DNA of 64,000 nucleotides from Nonlabens sp. (GTDB lineage Bacteria; Bacteroidota; Bacteroidia; Flavobacteriales; Flavobacteriaceae), in NCBI RefSeq assembly GCF_018401815.1, contig NZ_JAGYKG010000001.1, positions 1 to 64,000 on the forward strand. The letters run 5' to 3'. Shown piece after piece: positions 37,054 to 46,249 of this stretch. Position 1 is the first letter of the stretch. Each line of letters opens with the position of its first letter. Both the position numbers and the translations under genes were made by a program. The notes under the pieces are model-generated. The model did not search any database. It saw nothing but the letters and a program-made list of their open reading frames with translations, and was not told where the DNA came from.

Positions 37054-37432
37054 TCACACGTGAGACAAAAATACCCACCTAATCTCGTTATCAAATGAAA
37101 CCTATTTACCTACCCCTGACTATTGTCGTAAAGAATAGGAATGAGATCAAACCTAAATTAAAGTGCATGTTGCTATTCATCCTTTTTTGCACTACTTCCT
37201 TGCAGTCCATTTCAATACTTACTATATACTAGGATAGGTACTGTCTTTATCTCCCACTGGCCATCAAATAAATTTAGAATGCTTTTACTATCAATTTATC
37301 CTATTCTTAAAGCTTACTTAAATAACTAAATTCTATTACAACATTTGTTAAGTAGATTGAAAATGTTCCGCTTTCGCGAAAGCGGACACTACATTTGCAT
37401 CCGTAATAAACGAATAACTTAAAAAACAAAAA
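37054..37432. other. Intergenic region ahead of the peroxiredoxin gene
   Basis: No coding ORF. It carries the dispersed palindrome (37368-37385) directly before a -7 box (37390-37397). Confidence 0.6.
37368..37397 (+). promoter_or_regulatory. Palindrome-containing promoter of the peroxiredoxin gene
   Basis: The full 18-bp palindrome CCGCTTTCGCGAAAGCGG (37368-37385) is followed 4 nt later by TACATTTG (37390-37397), a good -7 box. The palindrome lies where the -33/-7 spacer would be. It could act as an operator, but since it is dispersed genome-wide its regulatory role is only a guess. Confidence 0.6.
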
Positions 37433-38068
37433 ATGGCTATAGTAGGTAAAAAATTTCCAAATCTAGCAGTAGATGCAATGAATGAAATGGGTGATACATT
37501 TAAATTAAATGTATTTGAAGAAGCAAAAAACAAAGGAAAAAAAGTACTTTTATTTTGGTATCCTAAAGATTTTACATTCGTATGTCCTACAGAGCTGCAT
37601 GCCTTTCAAGCAGCTTTAGGAGAATTTGAAAAAAGAAACACGATCGTTATAGGTGCTTCTTGTGATACTCCAGAAGTACACTTTGCATGGTTAAACACCT
37701 CTAAAGATAATGGGGGGATAGAAGGTGTTACCTATGACATCCTAGCAGATTCCAACCGCAACCTTTCTGGAACACTAGATATTTTAGATATAGAGGTAGA
37801 ATACAATGATGAGTTAGAAGACAATGTTCTTGTAGGAGACAATGTTACTTATAGAGCGACTTACTTGATTGACGAAGAAGGAACTGTATTTCACGAAGGT
37901 GTGAACCACATGCCTGTAGGAAGAAATGTAAATGAATTCCTTAGAATGATCGATGCGTATACCCACGTTCAGAAAAACGGTGAAGTATGTCCAGCAAACT
38001 GGGAAGAAGGTAAAGAAGCAATGGGAGCAAATCGCAACGCTACTGCTGAATATCTTTCTAAAAACTAA
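37433..38068 (+). CDS. Typical 2-Cys peroxiredoxin
   Basis: The 211-residue enzyme has the peroxidatic Cys in FVCPTEL (C51) and the resolving Cys in EVCPANW (about C186), with the arginine in AKIR-like RATYLI. It reduces H2O2, organic peroxide and peroxynitrite, with thioredoxin as reductant. It is separated by a terminator-like hairpin from a thioredoxin-like gene and DUF6952; the three may form one antioxidant unit. Its promoter contains a palindrome copy. Confidence 0.95.
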   Translation: MAIVGKKFPNLAVDAMNEMGDTFKLNVFEEAKNKGKKVLLFWYPKDFTFVCPTELHAFQAALGEFEKRNTIVIGASCDTPEVHFAWLNTSKDNGGIEGVTYDILADSNRNLSGTLDILDIEVEYNDELEDNVLVGDNVTYRATYLIDEEGTVFHEGVNHMPVGRNVNEFLRMIDAYTHVQKNGEVCPANWEEGKEAMGANRNATAEYLSKN

Positions 38069-38094
38069 AAAGAATCATAATAATATCCATAATT

Positions 38095-38142
38095 AATGAG
38101 GGAAGTAGGGATCAACATCTTTTCTAATTTCCTCATTTTTTT
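38095..38142 (+). terminator. Terminator-like hairpin after the peroxiredoxin gene
   Basis: AATGAGGGA (38095-38103) pairs with TTCCTCATT (38129-38137, one G-T wobble) over a large loop and is followed by eight T. Readthrough could link the peroxiredoxin and thioredoxin genes. Confidence 0.5.
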
Positions 38143-38156
38143 TAAAATAATTAATA

Positions 38157-38468
38157 ATGCAAACATTAGATCAAGATAATCTACAAGAAATCGTTGCCAA
38201 TAACGATACGGTTGTAGTACAATATATGGCTACTTGGTGTGGCAACTGTCGTGTGATGAAACCTAAGTTTAAAAAACTAGCTTCAGAAAATGAAAACACT
38301 GTTTTTATTCTTGCCGATGCTGAGAAGTTTCCAGAATCACGAAAATTAGCAACGGTAGATAATTTACCCACTTTTGCTACTTTTAAAAACGGTGCCTTTG
38401 TGAACCAAGCCCAAACTAATAAATTTGAAAACCTTAAAGATTTAGTACATGAAGTTACCAGTAATTAG
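38157..38468 (+). CDS. Thioredoxin-family protein
   Basis: The 103-residue protein has a single thioredoxin fold with the redox motif ATWCGNC (C28, C31), the conserved Asp in ILADAEKFP and the cis-Pro in NLPTF. The active site is CGNC rather than CGPC, so its reduction potential may be altered. It follows the peroxiredoxin gene and may reduce it, with TrxB. It overlaps the DUF6952 gene by 20 nt. Confidence 0.92.
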   Translation: MQTLDQDNLQEIVANNDTVVVQYMATWCGNCRVMKPKFKKLASENENTVFILADAEKFPESRKLATVDNLPTFATFKNGAFVNQAQTNKFENLKDLVHEVTSN

Positions 38469-38697
38469 ACATTTACAAAAAAATGCTAGCGCAGAAGCTT
38501 TAGAAGCTACTTTAGAAGTTTTAGAGAGTTTTTCTGAACACAGGTCTGTTTCTGAAGAAGAAATGGATGTAGTAGGAGAATTGATTACAAACATATGTGG
38601 CGCTCTTGAAGTACACGCTAATGTAGCTCAAGGAATGACTAGTATAGAAGCTGCAAATGCCTTTGCCCAAAAAGTAATGGGCTCTATAGACCAATAA
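38449..38697 (+). CDS. DUF6952 family small protein
   Basis: The 82-residue helical protein starts MKLPVIRHL and contains EEEMDVVGELITNICGALEVHANVAQGMT. It appears to belong to a small Bacteroidota family (DUF6952) that sits next to peroxiredoxin and thioredoxin genes. The role is unknown; coupling by the 20-nt overlap suggests it works with the thioredoxin. Confidence 0.72.
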   Translation: MKLPVIRHLQKNASAEALEATLEVLESFSEHRSVSEEEMDVVGELITNICGALEVHANVAQGMTSIEAANAFAQKVMGSIDQ

Positions 38698-38804
38698 GCA
38701 GGTATTTTGTGTGAATAATTAAGATTTTTAATAAAAAAAATGAGTAAAATGTAGAATAACTACTCTCGGAGGTATATTTTTACTTAATAAATAAAAACGA
38801 CCCC

Positions 38805-39704
38805 ATGAAATATCAAATTTCTTTATTAGTGATCCTTTTTGGATTTACTATAGCAAGTGCTCAAAACTATTTAGATCTAGCTCGTTTAAATGTCGGTAAT
38901 ACCACCTTAGAAGATGAAAATGGAAATCAAGAAACTGATGTAACCAATTTCAATTTTGAATTTCTTTATCCTACTCCTATAAATGATAAAACGGTTTTAA
39001 TTACTGGTTTCACTGTTGAGAATACAAGTCTAGATTTTGCTGGTGCAGCAGAATTTAACAGTGAAGGATTAACCATGACTAGATTAAATCTTGGTGCAAA
39101 AATCTCCCACAACTCAAAATGGACTGGAACTTATTTATTACTTCCTAAAATTGCCTCCAACTTTGATGATTTAGGTGGAGCCGATTTCCAATTTGGTGCT
39201 ATCGCCTTATTAGAATACCGTCATAAAAACAGATTTAGAACAAAGTATGGTTTGTACAGCTCTTCTGAAGAATTTGGTGCGATTATCACTCCGCTTTTGG
39301 GTGTTTACTACAGAACACCTAATAACAAATTTTACATCGATGCAGCGTTCCCTATAAGAATGGAAGCTAATTATGGTCTAACCAAACAATTGAGTCTTGG
39401 TGCCGACTTAAGAACTTCTATTAAGTCTTACAATTTAGGTGGTGGAGTTGCTGATACTTATGTACAAGAAGAGTCTATAAGATTTGCCTTATATGCCGGT
39501 TATTCTTTTATGAAAGATCAATTGATCGTACGTGCAAAAGCAGGTCTAGATACTACAGATTATGGCTTGTATAATACAGGAGATACGGTAGGAGCTCAAG
39601 TACTTACTGTAGCACTAGGTGGAGATGATAGAACTAGATTGAACAACGAGTTTGCTAGTTCCATGTTTTTAGGCTTTGATGTTATTTATAGATTGGATCT
39701 CTAA
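38805..39704 (+). CDS. Outer-membrane beta-barrel protein (DUF6268-like)
   Basis: The 299-residue protein has a signal peptide (cut after ASA) and alternating hydrophobic strands typical of a small beta barrel: NFNFEFLYPTPI, LNLGAKISHNSKWTGTYLLLPKI, ALLEYRHKNRFRTKYGLY and a final FLGFDVIYRLDL ending, an aromatic-rich C-terminal strand as in outer-membrane barrels. The match to DUF6268 is by pattern. It is transcribed alone and followed by a strong terminator. Confidence 0.72.
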   Translation: MKYQISLLVILFGFTIASAQNYLDLARLNVGNTTLEDENGNQETDVTNFNFEFLYPTPINDKTVLITGFTVENTSLDFAGAAEFNSEGLTMTRLNLGAKISHNSKWTGTYLLLPKIASNFDDLGGADFQFGAIALLEYRHKNRFRTKYGLYSSSEEFGAIITPLLGVYYRTPNNKFYIDAAFPIRMEANYGLTKQLSLGADLRTSIKSYNLGGGVADTYVQEESIRFALYAGYSFMKDQLIVRAKAGLDTTDYGLYNTGDTVGAQVLTVALGGDDRTRLNNEFASSMFLGFDVIYRLDL

Positions 39705-39729
39705 ACACTATTACTAAAGACACTAATTT

Positions 39730-39770
39730 GCGCGGCATTAAGAAATTGTGATTTCTTAATGCCGCGCTTT
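39730..39770. terminator. Strong terminator between converging genes
   Basis: A perfect 17-bp stem (39730-39746 with 39751-39767) around TGTG, followed by TTTTT on the plus strand. It separates the outer-membrane protein gene and the converging lipoprotein gene. Confidence 0.92.
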
Positions 39771-39791
39771 TTATTTCATTAATTGCTTTGT

Positions 39792-40334
39792 TTAATTAGG
39801 TCTTGTATCTCCTAATCTCATATAGGTTGCCGTGATGGTTTCCCCTTCATCACCCACCTCACTTTCTAAAAGCATGGTGTTACTTGATCTTCCTTGAGCT
39901 AACAGTAGATCAGCATTTGCATCATTACCTAGAATAGTCTTTTTACTAACCGTAGACGTGATTAAAATGAGTGTAAAAAAATGACTTCCTTTTCTAATGA
40001 CAAAATAATTGTCTTTAGGTTTTCCCGATAAAATCATCGAATCAAGAAGTTGGTTGTTTTGATACAATTCTACTGTTATCTCTTTTTCATCGGTATAATC
40101 AAGGAACACCTGATTTCCCTCTCTTGGATCGTGTACCTTCTTAGCATGGTGTAAACAGAGATCATTCCACAAACTATTTTCTGGATCGTCTGGGATGTTA
40201 TTTTCATAGAGCCCTGTGAGTAGGGTTTTAGTTAAAACTACTGGTTTGGATGTTAATCGATTAGCAAGACCTTGTGTCGTATAACAGCCTGTAAAAAATA
40301 AGGAAAGACCTAGTATTAAGAAGAGTTGTTTCAT
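39792..40334 (-). CDS. Hypothetical lipoprotein
   Basis: The protein has a lipobox LFFTGC after a short signal when started at the ATG at 40334 (MKQLFLIL); the frame opens six codons earlier at 40352. The mature part, about 160 residues, is mostly beta with no known motif. It is divergent from the DUF4197 gene. I do not recognise a family. Confidence 0.7.
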   Translation of the reverse strand: MKQLFLILGLSLFFTGCYTTQGLANRLTSKPVVLTKTLLTGLYENNIPDDPENSLWNDLCLHHAKKVHDPREGNQVFLDYTDEKEITVELYQNNQLLDSMILSGKPKDNYFVIRKGSHFFTLILITSTVSKKTILGNDANADLLLAQGRSSNTMLLESEVGDEGETITATYMRLGDTRPN

Positions 40335-40419
40335 GATGGTTATTTGGATCACAGCAATTTATCAAATTATATACCAGTATCCATCTGTTTTAGATTCTTT
40401 CCATAATCTCGTTTTTCTA

Positions 40420-40427
40420 TATCTTTG
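40420..40427 (+). promoter_or_regulatory. -7 box of the DUF4197 gene
   Basis: TATCTTTG, a match to TAnnTTTG, 16 nt before the ATG at 40444. Confidence 0.5.
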
Positions 40428-40443
40428 AACAAATTGCAATCCC

Positions 40444-41169
40444 ATGACAAAAATCACCTGTATCCTGGTCGCTATGATTACTTTAAACAGTTGTGGCAGC
40501 TTACAAGAAATCGCAAACCACTTACCTCAGGGTAGTGGCGCTCTTTCGCAAATTGACATAGGAAATGGCTTGAGACAAGCACTGGATCAAGGAATTGATA
40601 AAGAGGTAACCAAACTTATGAATACTGACGGGTTTTATAAAAATGAGCTTGTTAAGATATTACTTCCAGAAGAATTACAAAAAGTAGGTACTGGTTTGAG
40701 AAGGATAGGATTGAGCAATGTTGCAGATGAAGGTCTTAAACTACTCAACAGAGCTGCAGAAGATGCTACTCGAGAAGCACTGCCTATTTTTGTAAAGGCA
40801 GTAAAAGATATTACGTTTAATGATGCCAAAAACATTCTTCTCGGGGATCAACGTGCTGCAACCTCTTATCTAGAAAACAAAACCCAACAAGCACTTTATG
40901 CTAAATTTAGTCCAGTGATTCAAAACAGTCTAGGGAAAGTAGGTGCAACAGATTTATGGAGCACAGCTATTACCCGATACAATAGCATCCCATTTACCAA
41001 CGAAGTAAATCCAGACCTTACTGATTATGTGACTCAAAAGGCTCTAGAAGGGGTCTTTAAGATGATCTCTCAGGAAGAAATACAAATAAGAAATAACGTT
41101 AGTTCCAGAGGGACAGACTTGTTAAAAAGAGTTTTTGCTTTACAAGACAATCAAAGGCTTTTAAAGTAA
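40444..41169 (+). CDS. DUF4197 lipoprotein
   Basis: The 241-residue protein has a lipobox-like LNSC near residue 16. The mature part is mainly helical with the DUF4197 pattern: GLRQALDQGIDKEVTKLMNTDGFYKNELVKILLPEEL, EDATREALPIFVKAVKDITFNDAKNILLG, and late VTQKALEGVFKMISQEE. Function is unknown; it is widely found in Bacteroidota and Proteobacteria. It is transcribed alone. Confidence 0.9.
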   Translation: MTKITCILVAMITLNSCGSLQEIANHLPQGSGALSQIDIGNGLRQALDQGIDKEVTKLMNTDGFYKNELVKILLPEELQKVGTGLRRIGLSNVADEGLKLLNRAAEDATREALPIFVKAVKDITFNDAKNILLGDQRAATSYLENKTQQALYAKFSPVIQNSLGKVGATDLWSTAITRYNSIPFTNEVNPDLTDYVTQKALEGVFKMISQEEIQIRNNVSSRGTDLLKRVFALQDNQRLLK

Positions 41170-41575
41170 ATTGGAATAAAAGAGCATATAATGATGCGCT
41201 TAACAATAAAGCTTTGGCGCTCAGAAAAGAGGTACATATCTTAAGATCTGAATTACTTGTAGACGTTTAAATTGCGAATGTTACTGACTCCTATTATTAT
41301 ATGCTGTAACTCGATTACATCCAGCATTTTTTTCTGTCTTTTTCTCTCAAATGATCCAAAGGGAAGGTATCTAATCTATTGATGCGTTCTACATGCAGTG
41401 CCTCTTGTCTTATATAATAAGCAGATAAAAACTTGACGTCCACTTTAAGTTTCTTTCCATTTACGGTCAATTTAAATTAATGACCTCTCCTCCAATGGAA
41501 CGTATTTTTCCTGGTGGATTGAAAAATAAGGTAAGATATTATTGCCCCATACAATAAAACCACGATATAGCCTAG
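41170..41575. other. Intergenic stretch with coding-like remnants
   Basis: No complete gene. Plus frame 41170-41271 reads as a helical, Lys/Leu-rich tail (ALNNKALALRKEVHILRSEL) without a start. On the minus strand, 41315-41470 holds a 51-residue open piece. Both look like leftovers of lost genes, but no family is recognised. Confidence 0.35.
41315..41470 (-). pseudogene. Possible gene remnant
   Basis: A 51-codon open stretch from a TTG reads VKFLSAYYIRQEALHVERI then RLDTFPLDHLREKDRKKC. The bias is protein-like, but the upstream frame is broken by a stop, and I recognise no family. Confidence 0.3.
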
Positions 41576-41713
41576 TTATTCATTATCCTCAGGCACCAGA
41601 TACATCATTGCGAGAACCCCTATAATACTTGCTATAGTTCCAACAGGATACAACCACCTTGGATACTTCTTGAACAAATCATTAAAAAAATAAAGCTTTT
41701 TTTTAGTTTTCAT
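41576..41713 (-). CDS. Small membrane protein coupled to the DUF58 gene
   Basis: A 45-residue ORF whose ATG overlaps the DUF58 stop (TAATG on the minus strand). It has a basic N-terminus (MKTKKKLYFF) and one hydrophobic segment (GTIASIIGVLAMMYLV), then ends PEDNE. It fits a single-pass inner-membrane peptide at the end of the MoxR operon. No known family. Too short for standard gene finders, but the coupling supports it. Confidence 0.6.
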   Translation of the reverse strand: MKTKKKLYFFNDLFKKYPRWLYPVGTIASIIGVLAMMYLVPEDNE

Positions 41714-43047
41714 TATAACAATCCGCGGGCTTTGATCTCTAAATATTTATTAATCGTATTTACTGTCAATTGTTGTGGCTCTGTCAATATGGTTTGAATT
41801 CCATATTTGTTCAATTCATTTACAATCAATTTTTTCTCGTAAACAAACTTCTCTGCAATGGTTTTTTGATAAATTTCTTGAGTAGACACCGCAGGTTGCT
41901 GGACCAATTCTTTAAGCTCTGTATTCTCAAAAAATATCACCACTAACAAATGGTTTTTTGCTATCGCCTGAAGGTATGGAAGCTGCCTGTGCAGCGCGTC
42001 CATAGTTTCAAAATTAGTATACAGTAATAAGAGACTGCGTTGTGTAATGGATCGCTTGATATCTATATACAATCTAGCAAAATCACTCTCTTTAAAGTCG
42101 GTATCTAAATTGTATAAGGTCTCTAATATCAAATTCATTTGAGAAGCTCTTTTTTGAGCCATTACCTGATTAGAAACTTTATCAGAAAAGCTCAACATCC
42201 CAGCTTTATCCCCTTTCTTTAAAGCAATATTTGAAATCACTAAAGTGGAATTGATCGCATAATCTACCAATTTCAATTCTTCAAAAGGCATTTTCATGGC
42301 CCTACCTTTATCGATAACCGAATAAACGGGTTGTGACTTTTCATCTTGGAATTGATTGATCATTAACTGATTGCGCTTGGCACTCGCTTTCCAGTTAATA
42401 TTGCGCACATCATCTCCCTGAACGTAATCTTTAATTTGTTCAAACTCCATGGTATGTCCTATCCTTCTGATCTTTTTAAGACCGTAATCCATTAACTTGT
42501 TCGTAAACGCCATCAGCTCATACTTGCGCAATTGCAAAAAAGAGGGGTAATTAGGCACCATGGCATCTTGGTTAAAAGAAAATTTTCGCTGGGCAAACCC
42601 CAAAGTCGTACTCACAAAGATGTGCAAGCCACCGAAATGATACTCACCTCGTTCTGTGGGCCTTACGGTATATGGAAAAGTTTTAGAATCAGATTTCTGT
42701 AAGAATTCTTTGATCTCAAAATTCCTTTCCTGAAACTGAACTGGCAACTCGTCAATGATTTTTAGGTGAATGGCTGAGCTGTATTGGTTAGTCACCAATA
42801 TAGCTACTGGATTTTTATCTCCATTGGAGAATTTATCAGGCAAATGACGACTTGCTTTTATGGCATTTTTAGTCCGGTACAAAAGTAAAATATCAAAAAC
42901 AAGCAAGCCTATGATCACAAAGAACCCGATCTTGAAGTAATCAATCAAACGTTCAAAAAAGAACGCAAAGACAAATAGCACGACCAGAATTCCCAGTGCG
43001 ATAAAAAGGCGTTGTTGGAGATAAAGACTTTTAAAAAATTTCTTCAC
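41713..43047 (-). CDS. DUF58 domain protein (MoxR partner)
   Basis: The 444-residue protein has two N-terminal membrane segments, a domain with RPTERGEYHFGGLHIFV, then the DUF58 block DYVQGDDVRNINWKASAKRNQLMINQFQDEKSQPVY and a VWA-like remainder. DUF58 proteins accompany MoxR AAA ATPases and may form chaperone complexes for envelope proteins. The start overlaps the moxR stop by one base. Confidence 0.92.
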   Translation of the reverse strand: MKKFFKSLYLQQRLFIALGILVVLFVFAFFFERLIDYFKIGFFVIIGLLVFDILLLYRTKNAIKASRHLPDKFSNGDKNPVAILVTNQYSSAIHLKIIDELPVQFQERNFEIKEFLQKSDSKTFPYTVRPTERGEYHFGGLHIFVSTTLGFAQRKFSFNQDAMVPNYPSFLQLRKYELMAFTNKLMDYGLKKIRRIGHTMEFEQIKDYVQGDDVRNINWKASAKRNQLMINQFQDEKSQPVYSVIDKGRAMKMPFEELKLVDYAINSTLVISNIALKKGDKAGMLSFSDKVSNQVMAQKRASQMNLILETLYNLDTDFKESDFARLYIDIKRSITQRSLLLLYTNFETMDALHRQLPYLQAIAKNHLLVVIFFENTELKELVQQPAVSTQEIYQKTIAEKFVYEKKLIVNELNKYGIQTILTEPQQLTVNTINKYLEIKARGLL

Positions 43048-44180
43048 TATCTAGGAATCTCTATATTTTCTAAAATTTGTGCCACGGCCCTGTCTGCAGT
43101 AAGTCCTTCCATTTCTCGCTCTGGAGTAAGAATAATTCTATGACGCATGACAGCAGTAGCTATAAATTTGATATCGTCTGGAGTCACAAAATCACGACCC
43201 TTGATGGCCGCGTGGGCTTTGGCTCCATTCATTATTGCAATAGAAGCACGAGGTGACGCTCCTAAGTAAAGATTAGGATTATTACGAGTATCTAAAATGA
43301 TTTTGGCAATGTACTTAATCAAGTGATCTTCTATAAAAATCTCCTTGACCGTTCGTTGATATGCAGCGATTTCATCGGCATTCATTACTGTTTCGACAGT
43401 TGACTCTGCATCGGTGTTTTTGCGAGCGTGCTGATCTGTAAGAATTTGGATTTCTTCTTCTAGATTGGGGTAATCTACATTAATTTTAAACAAGAAACGG
43501 TCCAGTTGTGCCTCTGGCAGTCGGTAAGTTCCTTCTTGTTCTATGGGGTTTTGTGTGGCAAAGACTAAAAATGGCGCCTTTAAATCGTACTCTTTTCCGT
43601 CTATGGTCACTTGACGTTCTGCCATGGCTTCAAAAAGAGCTGCCTGCGTTTTTGCTGGTGCTCGATTGATCTCATCAATCAATATGATGTTGGAAAATAT
43701 AGGTCCTGGTTTGAATTCAAACTCATTATTTTTCATTGAGAAAACCGAGGTTCCCAAAATATCTGACGGCATTAAATCTGGCGTAAATTGGATACGTGAA
43801 AAATTTACATCCATGGTTTTAGCAAGTAGCTTTGCTGTAACTGTTTTGGCCACTCCAGGGACTCCTTCTATTAAAGAATGTCCGTTTGCTAATATGGAAA
43901 CGATCAGTAACTCAATCATTTCCTCTTGTCCAACAATCACCTTGCGCAATTCGTTTTTAATTTTATTAACTGCAGCACTTAAGTGACTTAAATCCAGCCT
44001 ATTTTTAAACTGTAAAGAGTTGGCTGTACCTTCTGCTGTTGGTTGTTCCGCTTTCGCGAAAGCGGTATCATTACCAACCTCGTCACTTTTTTGAACAAAC
44101 TGCTCTTGTGCAGATTCTTGTGGCGGCAGTCCTTGTGGTTGATTTTTTGAATTATTCCTTTCGTTATTATTTTCTTCCAT
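43047..44180 (-). CDS. MoxR-family AAA+ ATPase
   Basis: The 377-residue ATPase starts with a Gln/Asn-rich tail of about 60 residues, then the AAA core: Walker A GVPGVAKT (106-113), Walker B ILIDEINRAP, sensor FATQNPIEQEGTYRLPEAQLDRF, and the C-terminal lid with GASPRASIAI. It is thought to remodel proteins with DUF58 and von Willebrand partners. A palindrome copy (44048-44065) is in frame within the disordered tail, encoding AFAKA. Start and operon order with DUF58 and DUF4350 are clear. Confidence 0.95.
   Translation of the reverse strand: MEENNNERNNSKNQPQGLPPQESAQEQFVQKSDEVGNDTAFAKAEQPTAEGTANSLQFKNRLDLSHLSAAVNKIKNELRKVIVGQEEMIELLIVSILANGHSLIEGVPGVAKTVTAKLLAKTMDVNFSRIQFTPDLMPSDILGTSVFSMKNNEFEFKPGPIFSNIILIDEINRAPAKTQAALFEAMAERQVTIDGKEYDLKAPFLVFATQNPIEQEGTYRLPEAQLDRFLFKINVDYPNLEEEIQILTDQHARKNTDAESTVETVMNADEIAAYQRTVKEIFIEDHLIKYIAKIILDTRNNPNLYLGASPRASIAIMNGAKAHAAIKGRDFVTPDDIKFIATAVMRHRIILTPEREMEGLTADRAVAQILENIEIPR
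44048..44065. repeat. Dispersed palindrome, copy in the moxR tail
   Basis: CCGCTTTCGCGAAAGCGG in the disordered N-terminal tail of MoxR; encodes TAFAKAE. Confidence 0.9.
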
Positions 44181-44183
44181 TTC

Positions 44184-45476
44184 TTAATCTTTAAAAAAAG
44201 CGTCTATCTTTTTATTGAGTTGTTTTAATTCGTAATCACTGTGCACTGGCTTGCTGCGTAAGTGAGTAATGTAATCTATAATATCTTTAGTTTGCTCTTG
44301 TGAAACCCCAGTTTTATCAGATAAACGTTGAATAAAAATAGCATCCATCTTCTCGGTATTCACAAAGTATTTTGATCTTAATTTTTGTAGAAAAAAGTTA
44401 ATTTTCTTATGTATGATTCCAGAAATATCACCGGTTTGAAAATACAAATTCCCTATGGTTTTTGTAAATTCTACCGTGCTATTTTCTAGCGGACTTATTA
44501 CTGGAATTGCTCGCTGTTCTCGTTTTGACTTGAATATAAAATACATTAAAATCGTTCCTAAACTAATGTACCAAGACCATTTCAAGGCGGCATTAGTAAG
44601 AATAAATCTCATAGGGGAGGAAACCACACGCCTCCCTGATTTTCCATAATCATCAAAATACACAGGACCATTATTGAGATAAGAAAAGACCTCGCTTACG
44701 TACTGTTCTTTACCCTGTTGCAACATGTAATAATTAGTGAAAGCTATGGGATTGAGGTGGTAATAAATAGCTCCATCTCCTACTTTTAATTCTATAAAAT
44801 TAGCTTGAGGTACTTGCCTAGACTTCGACTTTTCAACCGCTTTTTCCATAATCGATCGAATAGAATCATGATCGGTGGCCAGATGTTCTCCGAATATTTT
44901 TTTTAAATATCCTTTAACAGGCTCAAATGGCAACACCTCACCGAGTACAGTAGTTCTAGTCGTATCGTAACTCACAAAGTGACGGTAGCTGCTTCCTTTT
45001 TGATAAATATAGCTGCGATTTTCAAACAATGGATTATTCAAGCGCACTCTTACCGTGTCTACTTGGTAATAAGAGTAATCAAGGTTGGACGCTAATTTTA
45101 AAGAATCGCCTAAGGCTCCAATTACCGTTTGGGTGGAAACAAAAACTTTGTTACCGCGCTCTGCAAATTCCATAAGATACCTCATCTCTGTTGCATCAAA
45201 ACCTAGGTAATTATTAATAAAGATATAATTGGCATTTGTCTCCTCTTTGTGATTTTTCAGGAAACTCACTGGATCAACTTTTACACGTTCTACCTCTTCA
45301 TCAAAGAGCTCATCCAGTTGATCATACAACACATAGGCACCATAAGGGATTTTATCACTGCTAGTATAACTCTCTTCCCAGCTCAATGGCTGTGGTGTGA
45401 TGACTTCTAAAAGAAGTAACAAAGACACCACACTAAATATCAAATAGAGGTATGTTTTAGAGTTCTTATCCATCAA
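44184..45476 (-). CDS. DUF4350 domain protein
   Basis: The 430-residue protein has an N-terminal membrane anchor, a Rossmann-like DUF4350 domain with GAYVLYDQL and NYIFINNYLGFDATEMRYLMEFAERGNKVFVS, a second membrane segment near 300-320 and a cytosolic C-terminal part. Its place between DUF4129 and MoxR genes matches the conserved operon. It overlaps the DUF4129 gene by 4 nt. Function is unknown. Confidence 0.85.
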   Translation of the reverse strand: MMDKNSKTYLYLIFSVVSLLLLLEVITPQPLSWEESYTSSDKIPYGAYVLYDQLDELFDEEVERVKVDPVSFLKNHKEETNANYIFINNYLGFDATEMRYLMEFAERGNKVFVSTQTVIGALGDSLKLASNLDYSYYQVDTVRVRLNNPLFENRSYIYQKGSSYRHFVSYDTTRTTVLGEVLPFEPVKGYLKKIFGEHLATDHDSIRSIMEKAVEKSKSRQVPQANFIELKVGDGAIYYHLNPIAFTNYYMLQQGKEQYVSEVFSYLNNGPVYFDDYGKSGRRVVSSPMRFILTNAALKWSWYISLGTILMYFIFKSKREQRAIPVISPLENSTVEFTKTIGNLYFQTGDISGIIHKKINFFLQKLRSKYFVNTEKMDAIFIQRLSDKTGVSQEQTKDIIDYITHLRSKPVHSDYELKQLNKKIDAFFKD

Positions 45477-46249
45477 GCAACTTTGTTTTTAAGTAGTTGA
45501 AATTCGGCTACTGCTTCTAGATAGGACTCTGCCTCTATAGGAAATTCTCCATACCAGACGTGATCATATAAATAGGATACTTTTTTAAAGTGTTCTTTAG
45601 TGTAGAGGTTGTTCAATTCTCTGTAATAATCGGTATTGGTTTTTTGAAAATCCCATTCAATTAAATTTTGGGAGCTGAGGTATTTTAACAATTCTAAGTA
45701 TTGATAGCGCACCGCGTTTCTATAATTGCCTTCTCGTTCATTGTTTTGAATGAGTTCTGTAAAGTCTATTTCTTCAATGTGGGTTTCTTCTATCATTACC
45801 TTTCTGGTCTTCGGAGAAGTTTTTCCAAAAAGTTTAGAAGCATTTTCGTTGCCTAAAATTCTTATAATCATAAAAATAACCACTGCTGCAATAACAAAGT
45901 AGAACAGATAAGTAAGGATTTTAATGGTGAGTGGCGATAGGCTAAAGCCAAAAATATTTTGAATTCTTTCCATTATCCAGCTTATAAATCTAGCGAAGAA
46001 GTTCTCATTAGTGGTTGATGTGCGCTCATAATTGAACTCTTCCCCAGAGTATTCTTGTTTTAAATCCTGATCAATTTTGCGTAAGCGGAGGTTTCTGGTA
46101 TCGTAATTCCTCCCTAAGGTATCAACTATTTCGACAGGCTGCTGTTCAATCTGTTGAATCAGATTCTCAACGACTTGAGCATTCCCTAAAGTAGAATAAG
46201 CAAGAGCTATAAATAGGAAGTACAAGTAGGTTCTATTCCTCATTTCCAA
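45473..46249 (-). CDS. DUF4129 domain protein
   Basis: The 258-residue protein has a short signal-like N-terminus, a membrane segment near 105-130, and the C-terminal DUF4129 block NYRNAVRYQYLELLKYLSSQNLIEWDFQKTNTDYYREL with HVWYGEFPIEAESYLEAV. It belongs to the MoxR/DUF58/DUF4350 operon and overlaps both neighbours. A role in envelope transglutaminase-like or chaperone systems is possible from the family; not shown here. Confidence 0.85.
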   Translation of the reverse strand: MEMRNRTYLYFLFIALAYSTLGNAQVVENLIQQIEQQPVEIVDTLGRNYDTRNLRLRKIDQDLKQEYSGEEFNYERTSTTNENFFARFISWIMERIQNIFGFSLSPLTIKILTYLFYFVIAAVVIFMIIRILGNENASKLFGKTSPKTRKVMIEETHIEEIDFTELIQNNEREGNYRNAVRYQYLELLKYLSSQNLIEWDFQKTNTDYYRELNNLYTKEHFKKVSYLYDHVWYGEFPIEAESYLEAVAEFQLLKNKVA

